From assembly GCA_036272195.1 (NCBI GenBank), contig DATAZE010000028.1, positions 62,001 through 126,000 of the forward strand: a DNA stretch of 64,000 bases, written 5' to 3'. The translations under genes were made by a program, and so were the position numbers. This DNA comes from DASXHY01 sp036272195. GTDB taxonomy: Bacteria; Verrucomicrobiota; Verrucomicrobiia; Limisphaerales; DASXHY01. Positions 1 to 9,556 of the stretch are shown one piece after another (position 1 is the stretch's first letter; every line of letters starts with the position of its first letter). The notes below the pieces were generated by a model. That model was not told the origin of the DNA, did no database searches, and worked only from the letters and a program-made list of their open reading frames with translations.

Positions 1-2
1 TT

Positions 3-3000
3 TATCTTTTCGCTCCGGCAGTGGGCACGCACAACATTACTGGGACGGCCAACAACCCGAGCGTCTGGCTTTCGGCTTATACTCTCAGCGGTGTGGACAC
101 CAACACGCCACCGTTGGTGGGATCGGTAACCACAGGAGGCAACATTACCGTCAATTTTGCCGTGCCTAACGTTCCGACCAACGCGTGGGCCGCAGTGAAT
201 GGCACTTATGCCAACAATAGCCCTGCCGGGACGTTTACGATCACAGGGACAGGCGGCACGCCAGCGATCGTTTCCAGTTCCAACGACACCACCTACGACA
301 GCATGGGCTGCATCGCCAACCTCGCCGGCGGCACGGATACGTTCACTTACACGCTGACATCAGGAGGAACCGGTGTTCAAAAAATGGCGCTGGTTGCGGC
401 AGTATTCACGCCGACAGGGGCGCCGACCGCGCCCACGATTACCTCGCAGCCACAACCGCAAAGTCTGATTGTCGGACAGACCGGCGGATTTATTGCAGCA
501 GCTAGCGGCACTCGGCCGTTGTTCTACCAATGGCGCTTCAACGGCACCAATCTCTTGGACAAAGCGGAAATCAGTGGCTCGCTCACCAGCGCCTTGACTC
601 TATCGAACCTCACGCCGGATGAGGCGGGTAATTACACTCTCGTGGTCACCAACATTTACGGCAGCATCACCAGCGCACCGGCGGCTTTGAGCTTGTTGCC
701 AATTGGAAATCCTGTGATCAGCGTGCAATTTGTCGGCAATGGCACCAGCCTCACCCCGGACCAGATCGCCGGGATCTATGCAACGCCGAATTGGAACCTG
801 GACAATCAGAATTCGGGCGGGTCCGCCACAGGCTTGAATGACAACACCGGAGCATCGACTGCGGCGGCGGTCACGGTTACATTTAGTGCCGGCCATTACG
901 CATCGAGCGACGACACCAGCACACCGGATGGGATTTTGATGTCGGGAGGATTTTGGAGCGGCGCAGGTTATACCGTGAATGTGACGGGCGTCCCTTACGG
1001 GTCCTATGATGTCTTCGTCTACATGATGAATGACGGTAATCCCAACCGTCGCTATGGACTGACCCTGGGCGCTCAGACTTATTGGGGTGAAGTGTTTAAT
1101 GGAACTGGCCGAAGCTATCCGCCGTACACCATGGACACGCAGACGACCGATCTCGGCGCGGGCAATGACATGAATGCCGATGTGGTGGAATTTGCCAACG
1201 TTGCAGGCGGCAGCTTTTCCATCAACGCGGCGACACCAGACGGGAATGTGGCGATGATGGGAATACAAATTGTGTCCGCGGTGCCTGAGCCGCCCACCAT
1301 TTCGGCGCAGCCGGCCCCGGCTTCCAAATTTCCCGGCGGAAGCGCGGTTTTTTCCACGGCGGTTTATGGCACTCAGCCGCTATTTTACCAATGGCGGTTC
1401 AACGGCACCAACTTGTCGGACAAGGCCGGGATTAGCGGCTCGCTGAGCAGCACATTGACGCTTAACAACCTCACCGCGGATGAAGCGGGCAATTACACTC
1501 TCTTCATCACCAACACTTACTGCAGCATCACGAGCGCGCCAGCGGCGTTGACCATGTTGTCACCGGTCGCGCCGTTTTTCACGCAGGAGCCAACCCCGGC
1601 GGCGGCCACGAATTACATTGGTGGGCTGGTCATTTTCACCGCGAGTGTGGATGGGGCGGAGCCGCTGTCGTTGCAATGGCAGCAAAATGGCACCAATATT
1701 CCAGGCGCGACAACCAGCAGCCTGGTGCTGTCCGGGTTGCAGGCTGCCTCGGCGGGAAATTATACCCTTTTCGCCTCCAATTATCTCGGCACGACCAACA
1801 GTTCGCCGGCTGTGTTGACCGTTCTGCCGCCGCCCAATCCATCGGCGTTGAACGTTTACACTTATCATTATGACAACACCCGCCAGGGTGCGAACACGAA
1901 TGAAGTTTTGCTCACCCTGGCGAATGTGAATCCGATCACGTTTGGTAAATTATTCACTTACCCGGTGGATGCCCAAATCTACGCCGAGCCGCTTTACGTC
2001 AACGGAGTTAACATTCCCGGACAAGGCATTCATAATGTCGTCTATGTGGTCACCCAGCACGACTCGGTCTACGCCTTTGATGCCGATAGCAACGCCGGGG
2101 CGAACGGCGGATTACTCTGGTCCACGAATTTGGGAACGTACGCCCCGATGCCAAACAATTATTTTGGCAATCGTTACGGACCTTACCATGACATCGACCC
2201 GGCAATGGGCATCACGAGTACGCCAGTGATCGATCCCGGCACGGGCACGATTTATCTGGATGCGTTCACGCAGGAAGGCACGGGCGAGAATTTTGTGCAT
2301 CGTATTCACGCGTTGAACATCACCAACGGAACCGAACGATCGTTCAGCCCGGTCATTGTGAAGGCATCCATGCCGGGAAAAGGAGTGGACAGTGTGAGCG
2401 GCGTGGTGACGTTCAATGCCGAGCAGGAACTGCAGCGACCCGCCCTGACGCTGGCCGGCGGAATTTTGTACGTGGCCTACAGCGGATTTGCCGACACCGA
2501 TCCTTATCACGGATGGATCATCGGTTTCAACGCCACCAACCTGCTGCAACTCACCAACTACGTTTTCAATACAACCCCCAATGCGACGGTGGCCGACTTT
2601 GGCGGGAACGCCGCCGAAGGCGGGCTTTGGATGGGCGGCAACGGCTTGTCGGTGGACGCGAACACCAACCTGTTTTTCGAAGTGGGCAATGGTTCTTTCA
2701 GCCAGAACACCAATGGCGGCGATTATGGCGACACCTTCGTCAAACTTTCCACCACTAACAAACTGGCCGTGGCGGATTATTTTACGCCCTACAATCAGGC
2801 CAGCCTGCAGGCGAGCGATGCTGATCTTGGTTCGGGCGGACCGCTGTTATTGCCGGATTCGGTGGGCAGCACCACGCATCGGCATTTGATTGTGGGCGCG
2901 GGCAAGGAAGGAAAGATTCATCTTATCGATCGCGACAACATGGGCCATTTCAACACGGCCAATGACAGCCAGATTGTGCAGGAGGTGCCCGGCGCGATCG

Positions 3001-5912
3001 GGAGCGCGTTCGAATCGCCCGCGTATTTTAATTACCAGATTTATTACCAGGGCGACGGCGATGTGCTGAAGGCGTTTGCGATTTCCAATGCCGTGATAAC
3101 GCCGACGCCCGTTTCAAGGTCCAGCACCTCCTTTGGTTATCATGGCTCCACGCCGGTCGTGTCCGCGAATGGCGTAAACAATGCCATCGTTTGGGTGACG
3201 CAGGGGGATGCTTACGGCAGCGGTGGACCCGCCGTGCTGCACGCTTACAACGCCACCAATCTTGCGCTGGAACTTTATAACAGCAGCAAAAATCTCGCGC
3301 GTGACAACCCCGGCGGCGCGGTCAAGTTCACCATGCCCACCGTTATGAACGGAAAGGTTTATGTCGGCGCGGAGTTTGCCTTGTCGGTTTTTGGGAACGC
3401 TGTTTTTGCGAACACGCCGACTATTTCACCGGCGGGCGGCTTGTTTACCAATTCTGTGATGGTGACACTCGCGGACACCACGGCGGGAGCCGCCATTTAT
3501 TATACACTCGACGGAACGGCTCCGACGACCAATTCGCCGATTTATACCGGGCCATTCACTTTGACGAACAGCGTGCTTGTCCAAGTCCTCGCCGGAGCGC
3601 CGGGCATGGTGAACAGCAGCGTCGTCAGCGCGAGTTTCATCGACAGTTCGGCCATCGGTAGCGGCAACGGTTTGACCGGACAATACTGGGCTAACACCAC
3701 GAGCACGGCCTTCACCAACGTTGGTTTCAATGCCTCCCTTACCCTGACGCGCACCGATGCCGCGGTCAATTTCAACTGGAACTCCGCGGGACCGGATTCA
3801 TCCATTGGCCAGACGACTTACGCCGTGCGCTGGACGGGTTGTGTTCAACCTCAATATAGCGGCACTTATACTTTTTATGCCACGGGCGACGACGGCGTGC
3901 GCCTGTGGGTGAACGGTCAGTTGTTGGCGGACGGCTGGGCCGACCAGGGGCCGACGACTTATTCCGGTTCCATCACGCTCAATGCCCAGCAGCTTTACAA
4001 TATTCGAATGGATTATTACCAAAACGGCGGCGGGGCCGAAGCCATGCTCGCCTGGAGCAGTCCGTCCACGACGCAAGCCATCATTCCTCAGACGCAGTTG
4101 TATTCCTTTACCAACCCGCCACCGACCGTCGTGCTGACCGCGCCCGCTGGCAGCGCGACGAATTTCACCGCCAGCGCAAGCGTCACCGTCAGCGCCGATG
4201 CCGATGCGCTTTACAATCCGGTAAGCTTCGTCAGTTTCTACGCCAACAACACCTTCCTTGGAAGCGTCAGCAATGCGCCTTACGCGCTGACCGCGACCGG
4301 ACTGAGTGTAGGCCAATATGCCTTGAACGCCGTGGCGGTGGACGGCAGCGGATTGAGCAGCACTTCTGCGCCAGTCAACATCACCGTCGCCGCCGGCACC
4401 GGGCAGTCTTACGGCCTCACGACGCGCAGTTCCGTCCCGGCGTTTTTCAACATGCCGACGACGTTCACGGGAACATTGCCGTCATTGCTATCGGGAACTG
4501 GCACGTTCAGCGATACGACCAATCGAACGCCTGTCACGGGTTTGATTCCGTATGTTCCCAATACGCCCTTGTGGTCCGACGGCGCGGTAAAGAGCCGTTA
4601 CCTGGCCGTGCCCGGCAATGGAGGAATTCTCACGCCGGACCAGCAAATCGCTTTTGGATCGAACGGCTCGTGGACCTTCCCATCCGGCACCGTCTTCGTC
4701 AAAAACTTTGACCTGGTCGTCAACGAAACCAACGCGGGCGTGCCATTGCGCCGGTTGGAAACGCGCCTGCTCGTGCGCGACATCAACGGCCAGGTTTATG
4801 GCGTCACTTACAAATGGCGGCCCGACAACAGCGAGGCCGACCTGCTTCCGGGCAATTTGAACGAGGACATTCTCATCACCAATGCTAGCGGAGTTCGCAC
4901 GCAAACGTGGTACTACCCGAGCCCGGCGGACTGTCTTCAGTGCCATACGCCCGTGGCCAATTACGTCCTCGGCGTCAACACCCGCCAACTCAATGGCAAC
5001 CTTGCTTACCCCGCTACCGGCGTGACTGATAACCAGCTTCGCACTTTGAATCGGATCGGCCTTTTTTATCCCGCCATCAATGAGGCGAGCATTACCAATT
5101 ACTCAAAACTTTCCGCGCTGACCAATCTCACTGCGTCGTTCGAAGAACGTGCCCGCTCTTATCTGGATGCGAACTGCGCCCAGTGCCATCAACCCGGCGG
5201 CGTGGGTATCACGTTCGACGCGCGCTACGACACGCCGCTGGCGAATCAAAACATCACGAATTATCCGGCGGCATTCAATTTGGGCTATGACAATGCCAGC
5301 ATTATCAAGTCGAAGGATGTTTGGCGCTCGATGATTTACCAACGGATGAACACCACCAACAACACCTATAAGATGCCGTCGCTGGCACGCAACTTAATCG
5401 ACACAAATGCCGTGGAGGTGTTCACCGACTGGATCAATAGCCTTTCCGGAATGCCCGCGCTGCCACCGCCCGTTCTTATGCCGAACGGCGGAAGTTACAT
5501 CGGCTTGGTCAACGTGGCGGTGCAACCGCCGATGAACGGCGTGACGATCTACTATACGCTGGACGGGACGCTGCCCACGACCAACTCGCCGGTGTACACG
5601 GGGCCGTTCAATTTATTGAATAATGCGACGTTATCTGCCAGTGCGTATGCCACCGGGTATGCGAACAGCGTGGCGGCAAGTGCGTTGTTTCTGGTGCAAC
5701 CGCTGCAGTTCCAGTCGCAGGGTTTTACCAACAATGTTTTCGACCTGAGTTTTGCCGGCGTGACCGGAAGCAACTATGTCCTGCAGGCTTCCACTAATCT
5801 CCTCGACTGGACACCCATCAAAACGAATATCGCACCGGCGAATTCTTTCATCCTGACTGATCCCGGCGCGACGAATTTTCCCCGTCGCTTCTATCGCGTC
5901 TTGCTGCAATAA
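3..5912 (+). CDS. Giant exported Ig/PQQ-like/PA14/diheme cytochrome c protein (5' end outside window)
   Basis: The reading frame is open to the left edge, so the N-terminus and any signal peptide are missing; the first in-window candidate start is a GTG at 21. Numbering from that GTG, I see Ig-like repeats at about 134-228, 420-510 and 515-600, a PQQ-type beta-propeller-like region at about 609-1130, a chitobiase/hexosaminidase C-terminal-type module at 1132-1211, a PA14 module at 1214-1364, a further Ig-like module to 1457, a region resembling the SO_2930-type diheme cytochrome at 1464-1812 with haem motifs CLQCH (C1638) and CAQCH (C1719), a second chitobiase-type module (1817-1890), and a C-terminal domain (1894-1963) typical of large verrucomicrobial secreted proteins. 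The family is presumably periplasmic or cell-surface; a role in extracellular redox chemistry on a carbohydrate substrate is inference. No transport or partner gene lies downstream. Confidence 0.85.
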   Translation, partial: YLFAPAVGTHNITGTANNPSVWLSAYTLSGVDTNTPPLVGSVTTGGNITVNFAVPNVPTNAWAAVNGTYANNSPAGTFTITGTGGTPAIVSSSNDTTYDSMGCIANLAGGTDTFTYTLTSGGTGVQKMALVAAVFTPTGAPTAPTITSQPQPQSLIVGQTGGFIAAASGTRPLFYQWRFNGTNLLDKAEISGSLTSALTLSNLTPDEAGNYTLVVTNIYGSITSAPAALSLLPIGNPVISVQFVGNGTSLTPDQIAGIYATPNWNLDNQNSGGSATGLNDNTGASTAAAVTVTFSAGHYASSDDTSTPDGILMSGGFWSGAGYTVNVTGVPYGSYDVFVYMMNDGNPNRRYGLTLGAQTYWGEVFNGTGRSYPPYTMDTQTTDLGAGNDMNADVVEFANVAGGSFSINAATPDGNVAMMGIQIVSAVPEPPTISAQPAPASKFPGGSAVFSTAVYGTQPLFYQWRFNGTNLSDKAGISGSLSSTLTLNNLTADEAGNYTLFITNTYCSITSAPAALTMLSPVAPFFTQEPTPAAATNYIGGLVIFTASVDGAEPLSLQWQQNGTNIPGATTSSLVLSGLQAASAGNYTLFASNYLGTTNSSPAVLTVLPPPNPSALNVYTYHYDNTRQGANTNEVLLTLANVNPITFGKLFTYPVDAQIYAEPLYVNGVNIPGQGIHNVVYVVTQHDSVYAFDADSNAGANGGLLWSTNLGTYAPMPNNYFGNRYGPYHDIDPAMGITSTPVIDPGTGTIYLDAFTQEGTGENFVHRIHALNITNGTERSFSPVIVKASMPGKGVDSVSGVVTFNAEQELQRPALTLAGGILYVAYSGFADTDPYHGWIIGFNATNLLQLTNYVFNTTPNATVADFGGNAAEGGLWMGGNGLSVDANTNLFFEVGNGSFSQNTNGGDYGDTFVKLSTTNKLAVADYFTPYNQASLQASDADLGSGGPLLLPDSVGSTTHRHLIVGAGKEGKIHLIDRDNMGHFNTANDSQIVQEVPGAIGSAFESPAYFNYQIYYQGDGDVLKAFAISNAVITPTPVSRSSTSFGYHGSTPVVSANGVNNAIVWVTQGDAYGSGGPAVLHAYNATNLALELYNSSKNLARDNPGGAVKFTMPTVMNGKVYVGAEFALSVFGNAVFANTPTISPAGGLFTNSVMVTLADTTAGAAIYYTLDGTAPTTNSPIYTGPFTLTNSVLVQVLAGAPGMVNSSVVSASFIDSSAIGSGNGLTGQYWANTTSTAFTNVGFNASLTLTRTDAAVNFNWNSAGPDSSIGQTTYAVRWTGCVQPQYSGTYTFYATGDDGVRLWVNGQLLADGWADQGPTTYSGSITLNAQQLYNIRMDYYQNGGGAEAMLAWSSPSTTQAIIPQTQLYSFTNPPPTVVLTAPAGSATNFTASASVTVSADADALYNPVSFVSFYANNTFLGSVSNAPYALTATGLSVGQYALNAVAVDGSGLSSTSAPVNITVAAGTGQSYGLTTRSSVPAFFNMPTTFTGTLPSLLSGTGTFSDTTNRTPVTGLIPYVPNTPLWSDGAVKSRYLAVPGNGGILTPDQQIAFGSNGSWTFPSGTVFVKNFDLVVNETNAGVPLRRLETRLLVRDINGQVYGVTYKWRPDNSEADLLPGNLNEDILITNASGVRTQTWYYPSPADCLQCHTPVANYVLGVNTRQLNGNLAYPATGVTDNQLRTLNRIGLFYPAINEASITNYSKLSALTNLTASFEERARSYLDANCAQCHQPGGVGITFDARYDTPLANQNITNYPAAFNLGYDNASIIKSKDVWRSMIYQRMNTTNNTYKMPSLARNLIDTNAVEVFTDWINSLSGMPALPPPVLMPNGGSYIGLVNVAVQPPMNGVTIYYTLDGTLPTTNSPVYTGPFNLLNNATLSASAYATGYANSVAASALFLVQPLQFQSQGFTNNVFDLSFAGVTGSNYVLQASTNLLDWTPIKTNIAPANSFILTDPGATNFPRRFYRVLLQ

Positions 5913-6081
5913 ACTCGCCGCACGACGGCATTTTTCTTTCACCCCATCCGGGGCTTAACAATTTTCACGTTCGGTTCCCACGGCTCACGCCATGGGCTAC
6001 CGTCTATCGCCACTCCGTGGCTGAAATACTGTTCAAATTTTGATATGCGCCCTCGCGTGATTGGGTGCTGCCGAAAAAAAG

Positions 6082-6109
6082 TTGACTTCGACTACGCCCG
6101 GAGTAATTT
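6082..6109 (+). promoter_or_regulatory. Candidate promoter for the leuA leader
   Basis: TTGACT (6082-6087) is followed after 16 bases by TAATTT (6104-6109), a reasonable -35/-10 pair. Transcription would begin near 6116-6117, almost on the GTG of the leader peptide, so the leader might be translated leaderless. A weak GGAG at 6100-6103 would then not be on the transcript. Assigned by consensus only. Confidence 0.4.
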
Positions 6110-6116
6110 GCCAGCC

Positions 6117-6188
6117 GTGATTCGCAATTTAAATCTGAACCTGCTGCTGAATGCGCTGCTGCTTACCGGCGCGGCGGTTGGGTTCTGA
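6117..6188 (+). CDS. leuL: Leucine-rich leader peptide of leuA
   Basis: A 23-codon reading frame, GTG to TGA. It encodes eight leucines, six of them in two runs of three (codons 9-11 and 14-16, at 6141-6149 and 6156-6164). It ends immediately before a strong terminator hairpin and upstream of leuA. This is the composition and position of a classical leucine attenuator peptide, in which ribosomes stall at Leu codons when charged tRNA-Leu is scarce. The start codon is the nearest in-frame start before the Leu runs. The peptide itself is not expected to have a function. Confidence 0.75.
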   Translation: MIRNLNLNLLLNALLLTGAAVGF

Positions 6189-6248
6189 TTCGATCACTGA
6201 TTTATCGAACCCCACTGCCAAACCCGGCAGTGGGGTTTTTGTTTTTTG
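6180..6248 (+). terminator. leuA transcription attenuator (antiterminator/terminator)
   Basis: The terminator is a perfect 12-bp stem, AACCCCACTGCC (6208-6219) with GGCAGTGGGGTT (6226-6237), a 6-base loop and T-rich tail (6236-6247). An alternative pairing can form earlier: GGGTT (6180-6184) with AACCC (6208-6212), plus CGAT (6191-6194) with ATCG (6204-6207). It would occupy the left arm of the terminator. A ribosome stalled on the Leu codons would leave 6180 onward free for this antiterminator, whereas one reaching the stop at 6186 would cover it and let the terminator form. Confidence 0.75.
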
Positions 6249-6251
6249 GAA

Positions 6252-6349
6252 TTGTAGCGGTCCCGCCATGACGGGATGACCGCCACTGAAAACGAAACGA
6301 CCTGGAAACAAAAAAATTAATTTGCGGCGGTCACAGACCGCCGCTACAA
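6252..6349. repeat. REPIN-like palindromic element
   Basis: Outer inverted repeats TTGTAGCGG (6252-6260) and CCGCTACAA (6341-6349) bound the element. Each end carries its own small hairpin, the right one a perfect 9-bp stem (6324-6332 with 6336-6344). Two inward-facing REP units, each preceded by GTAG, fit the REPIN plan. It sits between the attenuator and leuA. Confidence 0.6.
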
Positions 6350-6361
6350 CCAGAACAGAAC

Positions 6362-8017
6362 ATGCTCAAAGATCCGTCCAAAAAATATCGACCCTTCCCG
6401 CCGGTCCATTTACCCGACCGGCAATGGCCGGAACGCGTGCTCACCCGCGCGCCGATTTGGTGCAGCGTGGATTTGCGCGACGGCAACCAGGCGCTCGCCG
6501 TGCCCATGAATGTCAGCCAGAAACTTGAGCTGTTTCAAACGCTCGTGAAGGTTGGCTTCAAGGAAATCGAAGTCGGTTTCCCTTCCGCGTCGAACACGGA
6601 ATTCACGTTCAATCGCCGGCTCATCGAGGAGAACCGCGCGCCGGACGATGTCTGGTTGCAAGTGCTCGTGCAGGCGCGCGAGGATTTGATTGAGCGCACG
6701 GTGGAATCGCTCGTGGGCGCCAAGCGCGCCGTCATTCATCTTTACAACTCCACCTCCCCTGCCCAGCGGCGGGTGGTGTTTGGGAAATCGAAAGACGAAA
6801 TCAAGGCCATCGCGGTGCAGGGCGCGAAATGGATCAAGGAACGTTTGCCCCGGCTCAAAGGCACGGAAGTCATGCTCCAGTATTCGCCGGAAAGTTTTAG
6901 CATGACGGAAGTGGATTACGCCAAGGAAATTTCCGAGGCGGTGATGGACGTGTGGCAACCGACGCCGCAGCGGAAAATGATTTTAAACCTGCCTGACACC
7001 GTCGAGGTCGCGATGCCGAATGTTTATGCGGACCAGATCGAATGGATTTGCCGCAATATCAAGAATCGGGATTCGCTCATCATCAGTTTGCACACGCACA
7101 ACGACCGTTGCACGGGCGTGGCGGCAACGGAGCTTGGGTTGCTCGCGGGCGCCGACCGAGTGGAAGGAACGCTTTTCGGCAATGGCGAGCGCACGGGAAA
7201 TTTGGACATCGTGACCGTGGCCTTGAACCTTTACATGCACGGCATCGATCCGAAATTGGATTTCAGCAATCTCAACACGCTCGTCGACGTGTATGAACGC
7301 TGCACCGGCATGACGGTCCCCGCGCGCCAGCCTTACGCGGGCGAATTGGTGTTCACGGCGTTCAGCGGCTCGCACCAGGACGCCATCAAGAAGGGCCTCG
7401 CGGAATGGGAAGACAAGGGGCGCGAGCATTGGGACGTGCCGTATCTCACGATTGATCCGCGCGACATCAGCCGCGAATACCGCGAGGTCATCCGGGTCAA
7501 TTCGCAGAGCGGCAAAGGCGGCGTGGCGTATTTGCTGGAAACGGAATTCGGAATTTATTTGCCGAAGGAAATGCAGCGCGAGTTCGGTCCCATCGCAAAT
7601 GACGAAGTGGACCGGCTCGGCCGCGAGGTCCAGGCCGCGGAACTCAGGCAAATGTTCTGGCAGGAATACATCGAACGGGCCGAGCCGTGGCAATTGGAGA
7701 AGTTTGAGACGGAAAGCAAAAACGGCGTGGTGAAATGCCGCGCGAGATTATTGCGCGGTGGAAAACCCGTGGAGTTTTCCGGCCAGGGCAACGGTCCGCT
7801 GGCGGCGCTCGTGCACGGATTCAGCACCGCCGGATTGCCGCGCTTTGAAATCGCATCGTATGCGGAACACGCGTTGAGTTCCGGTGAAGAGGCCGCGGCC
7901 ATCGCGTATATTCAAATCAAGTATGCCGACGGCAAAACGCGTTGGGGCGCGGGTGTGGATACGAATATTGAATTGGCGTCGGTGAAGGCAGTGTTGAGCG
8001 CGCTGAACCGGTACTGA
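6362..8017 (+). CDS. leuA: 2-isopropylmalate synthase
   Basis: Condenses acetyl-CoA with 2-oxoisovalerate, the first committed step of leucine synthesis, in the cytoplasm. The 551-residue protein follows the longer alpha-IPMS type (LeuA type 2). The catalytic LRDGNQ motif is at 38-43 and the metal-binding HTHND at 244-248 with the following GNGERTGN segment. A C-terminal allosteric-type domain fills the last roughly 130 residues. The start is the ATG after a REPIN element. The leucine leader peptide and terminator upstream indicate control by attenuation. No other leu gene follows; the next gene encodes a SWIB protein. Confidence 0.95.
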   Translation: MLKDPSKKYRPFPPVHLPDRQWPERVLTRAPIWCSVDLRDGNQALAVPMNVSQKLELFQTLVKVGFKEIEVGFPSASNTEFTFNRRLIEENRAPDDVWLQVLVQAREDLIERTVESLVGAKRAVIHLYNSTSPAQRRVVFGKSKDEIKAIAVQGAKWIKERLPRLKGTEVMLQYSPESFSMTEVDYAKEISEAVMDVWQPTPQRKMILNLPDTVEVAMPNVYADQIEWICRNIKNRDSLIISLHTHNDRCTGVAATELGLLAGADRVEGTLFGNGERTGNLDIVTVALNLYMHGIDPKLDFSNLNTLVDVYERCTGMTVPARQPYAGELVFTAFSGSHQDAIKKGLAEWEDKGREHWDVPYLTIDPRDISREYREVIRVNSQSGKGGVAYLLETEFGIYLPKEMQREFGPIANDEVDRLGREVQAAELRQMFWQEYIERAEPWQLEKFETESKNGVVKCRARLLRGGKPVEFSGQGNGPLAALVHGFSTAGLPRFEIASYAEHALSSGEEAAAIAYIQIKYADGKTRWGAGVDTNIELASVKAVLSALNRY

Positions 8018-8025
8018 TCGTTCCT

Positions 8026-8113
8026 AAAGTTCCAAACTCCAAATTCCAAGCTCCAGTGAAGCACCAACTGCTCAACATCCAAGGGCGGCTGGTTTTTTGG
8101 AATTTGGAACTTT
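8026..8113. repeat. Inverted repeat downstream of leuA
   Basis: AAAGTTCCAAA (8026-8036) is perfectly complementary to TTTGGAACTTT (8103-8113), with further TTCCAA/TTGGAA matches inside. The right arm ends in a T run, so it may help end leuA transcription. The AATTCCAAAC-like motifs look like a dispersed intergenic element rather than a gene. Confidence 0.45.
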
Positions 8114-8172
8114 TTCGTGCTACGGGCAATCGACCCTATCGCTAAAACGGGCTCGATGGTGTAAGTTGCAAT

Positions 8173-8454
8173 ATGGCTGACACTGATACAAAAGGAAAAC
8201 GGAAGCCGAGCGCAGCATTCATGAAGCCGGTGCAACCGGACGAGAAGCTCGCGGCGATTATCGGCAACGACCCCGTCCCGCGGACTGAGGTTACCAAAAA
8301 ACTCTGGGATTACATCCGCAGTCATAATCTCCAGGATCCCGCCAACAAGACCCGCATCAACGCCGATGAGAAACTGAAGGCAGTTTTCGACGGCCGCGAA
8401 CAGGTCACCATGTTCGAGATGACCAAGCTCGTTTTTAATCACGTTAAGAAGTGA
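8173..8454 (+). CDS. SWIB/MDM2-domain protein
   Basis: A 93-residue basic protein. Residues 18-92 form one SWIB domain, with the conserved pattern of a leucine-containing start (EKLAAIIG), KKLWDYI, and the closing helix FEMTKLVFNHV. SWIB domains are known mostly from eukaryotic chromatin remodellers but also occur as single small proteins in Chlamydiae and related bacteria, where a chromosome-associated role has been suggested. The sequence alone does not show what it binds here. It is a single gene between leuA and a cytochrome gene. Confidence 0.85.
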   Translation: MADTDTKGKRKPSAAFMKPVQPDEKLAAIIGNDPVPRTEVTKKLWDYIRSHNLQDPANKTRINADEKLKAVFDGREQVTMFEMTKLVFNHVKK

Positions 8455-8567
8455 TTCCTGAGCCAATCAGGGGCGGCGGTTTTCCGGACGTCTAGCACGG
8501 GTTGCCGTGGCACGGGTATATTTCAGACTGGCCTTTTCATCCGGTGGCGGATACTTTCGCCGCACGT

Positions 8568-9494
8568 ATGAAACGGATGAGTTGCAGTTTGGTTTTCTTG
8601 ACCTTGGCCCTGGGAATACTTGTACGCGACGGCGCGCAAGCGCAGCAACGTCCCACTGGCTCTCCGGCAGTATCTCAACCTTCCCCACCGATCGCGCCAC
8701 CGCCGCCGGCTACATTACAGCCGCCACCCGCGAGTCCGTCCATGGCGCCCTCGGCATTGGAAAAGTATCTCGCGTTCGACGCCGGAGAAAAAGACGCCAA
8801 CGTAACCAATGGAGTTCCGGCAGCACAATTCACTTTTAATCTGACGAACATTTCCTCCGGCGATGTGATCATCAATTTCGTGCAAACTTCCTGCGGATGC
8901 ACGGTGGCAAAGATGCCTACGACGCCGTGGAAAATCGCTCCGAAAGAAAGCGGGGAAATATCGGCCACGATGCAGGTGGCCGGCGTGCCGCCGAACGGAA
9001 CGAAGATGAAAACCCTTACCGTGAATACCGATAAAGGCGTCCGGGTGCTGTATGTGAAGGCGACGGTATTGCCCGCGCCCGCCGCCATGACGGAAATGGA
9101 TCGCACCAATAACCAGAAAATGGCGATGGCCGATCGGCAGGCGGTGTTCAAGGGCGATTGCGTTAAATGCCACGTGGAAACCGCGAAGGATTCCGCGGGC
9201 CAGGACAAAATGGGCCAGGAATTATATGCCGCCGTTTGCGGCATATGCCATGAGGCTGAGCACCAGGCCAGCTTCGTTCCGAATCTTCATCATTTGCCCG
9301 AACCGACCAACCCGGAATTCTGGAAGAACTGGATCATGCACGGCAAACCCGGCACGTTGATGCCGGCCTTCGCAAAATCGGAAGGCGGTATTCTCACCGA
9401 CCTGCAAATTGCTTCACTGGTGCAATACCTGACGGTGACCATTCCTTCCCGTCCGATTCCGGCAAATCCTCCGGCGAACTTGCGGGTGAATTAA
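8568..9494 (+). CDS. Exported DUF1573-cytochrome c protein
   Basis: The start at 8568 gives a good signal peptide (MKRMSCSLVFLTLALGI, cleavage near AQA-Q), followed by a proline-rich linker. Residues about 50-165 form a DUF1573 domain (Ig-like, with the SCGCTV motif), commonly attached to cell-surface proteins. The C-terminal third has two haem-binding motifs, CVKCH (C198) and CGICH (C224), followed by a distal Met-containing segment, as in periplasmic class I cytochromes. It probably acts in periplasmic electron transfer; the partner is unknown. A strong terminator follows. Confidence 0.85.
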   Translation: MKRMSCSLVFLTLALGILVRDGAQAQQRPTGSPAVSQPSPPIAPPPPATLQPPPASPSMAPSALEKYLAFDAGEKDANVTNGVPAAQFTFNLTNISSGDVIINFVQTSCGCTVAKMPTTPWKIAPKESGEISATMQVAGVPPNGTKMKTLTVNTDKGVRVLYVKATVLPAPAAMTEMDRTNNQKMAMADRQAVFKGDCVKCHVETAKDSAGQDKMGQELYAAVCGICHEAEHQASFVPNLHHLPEPTNPEFWKNWIMHGKPGTLMPAFAKSEGGILTDLQIASLVQYLTVTIPSRPIPANPPANLRVN

Positions 9495-9510
9495 ACGTAT
9501 TTAAGAATTC

Positions 9511-9541
9511 AAAAGGCCGGCAGAAATGCCGGCCTTTTTTG
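9511..9541. terminator. Bidirectional intrinsic terminator
   Basis: A perfect 12-bp stem (9511-9522 with 9527-9538) closed by a GAAA tetraloop, with A and T tracts on its two sides. It lies between the convergent cytochrome and hydrolase genes and can serve both strands. Confidence 0.85.
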
Positions 9542-9556
9542 TTGTACTGCGGCGAT

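Noticed and set aside
7917..8466. Minus-strand frame across the leuA end and the SWIB gene
   Set aside because: It is antisense to two supported genes, and its composition shows no protein family.
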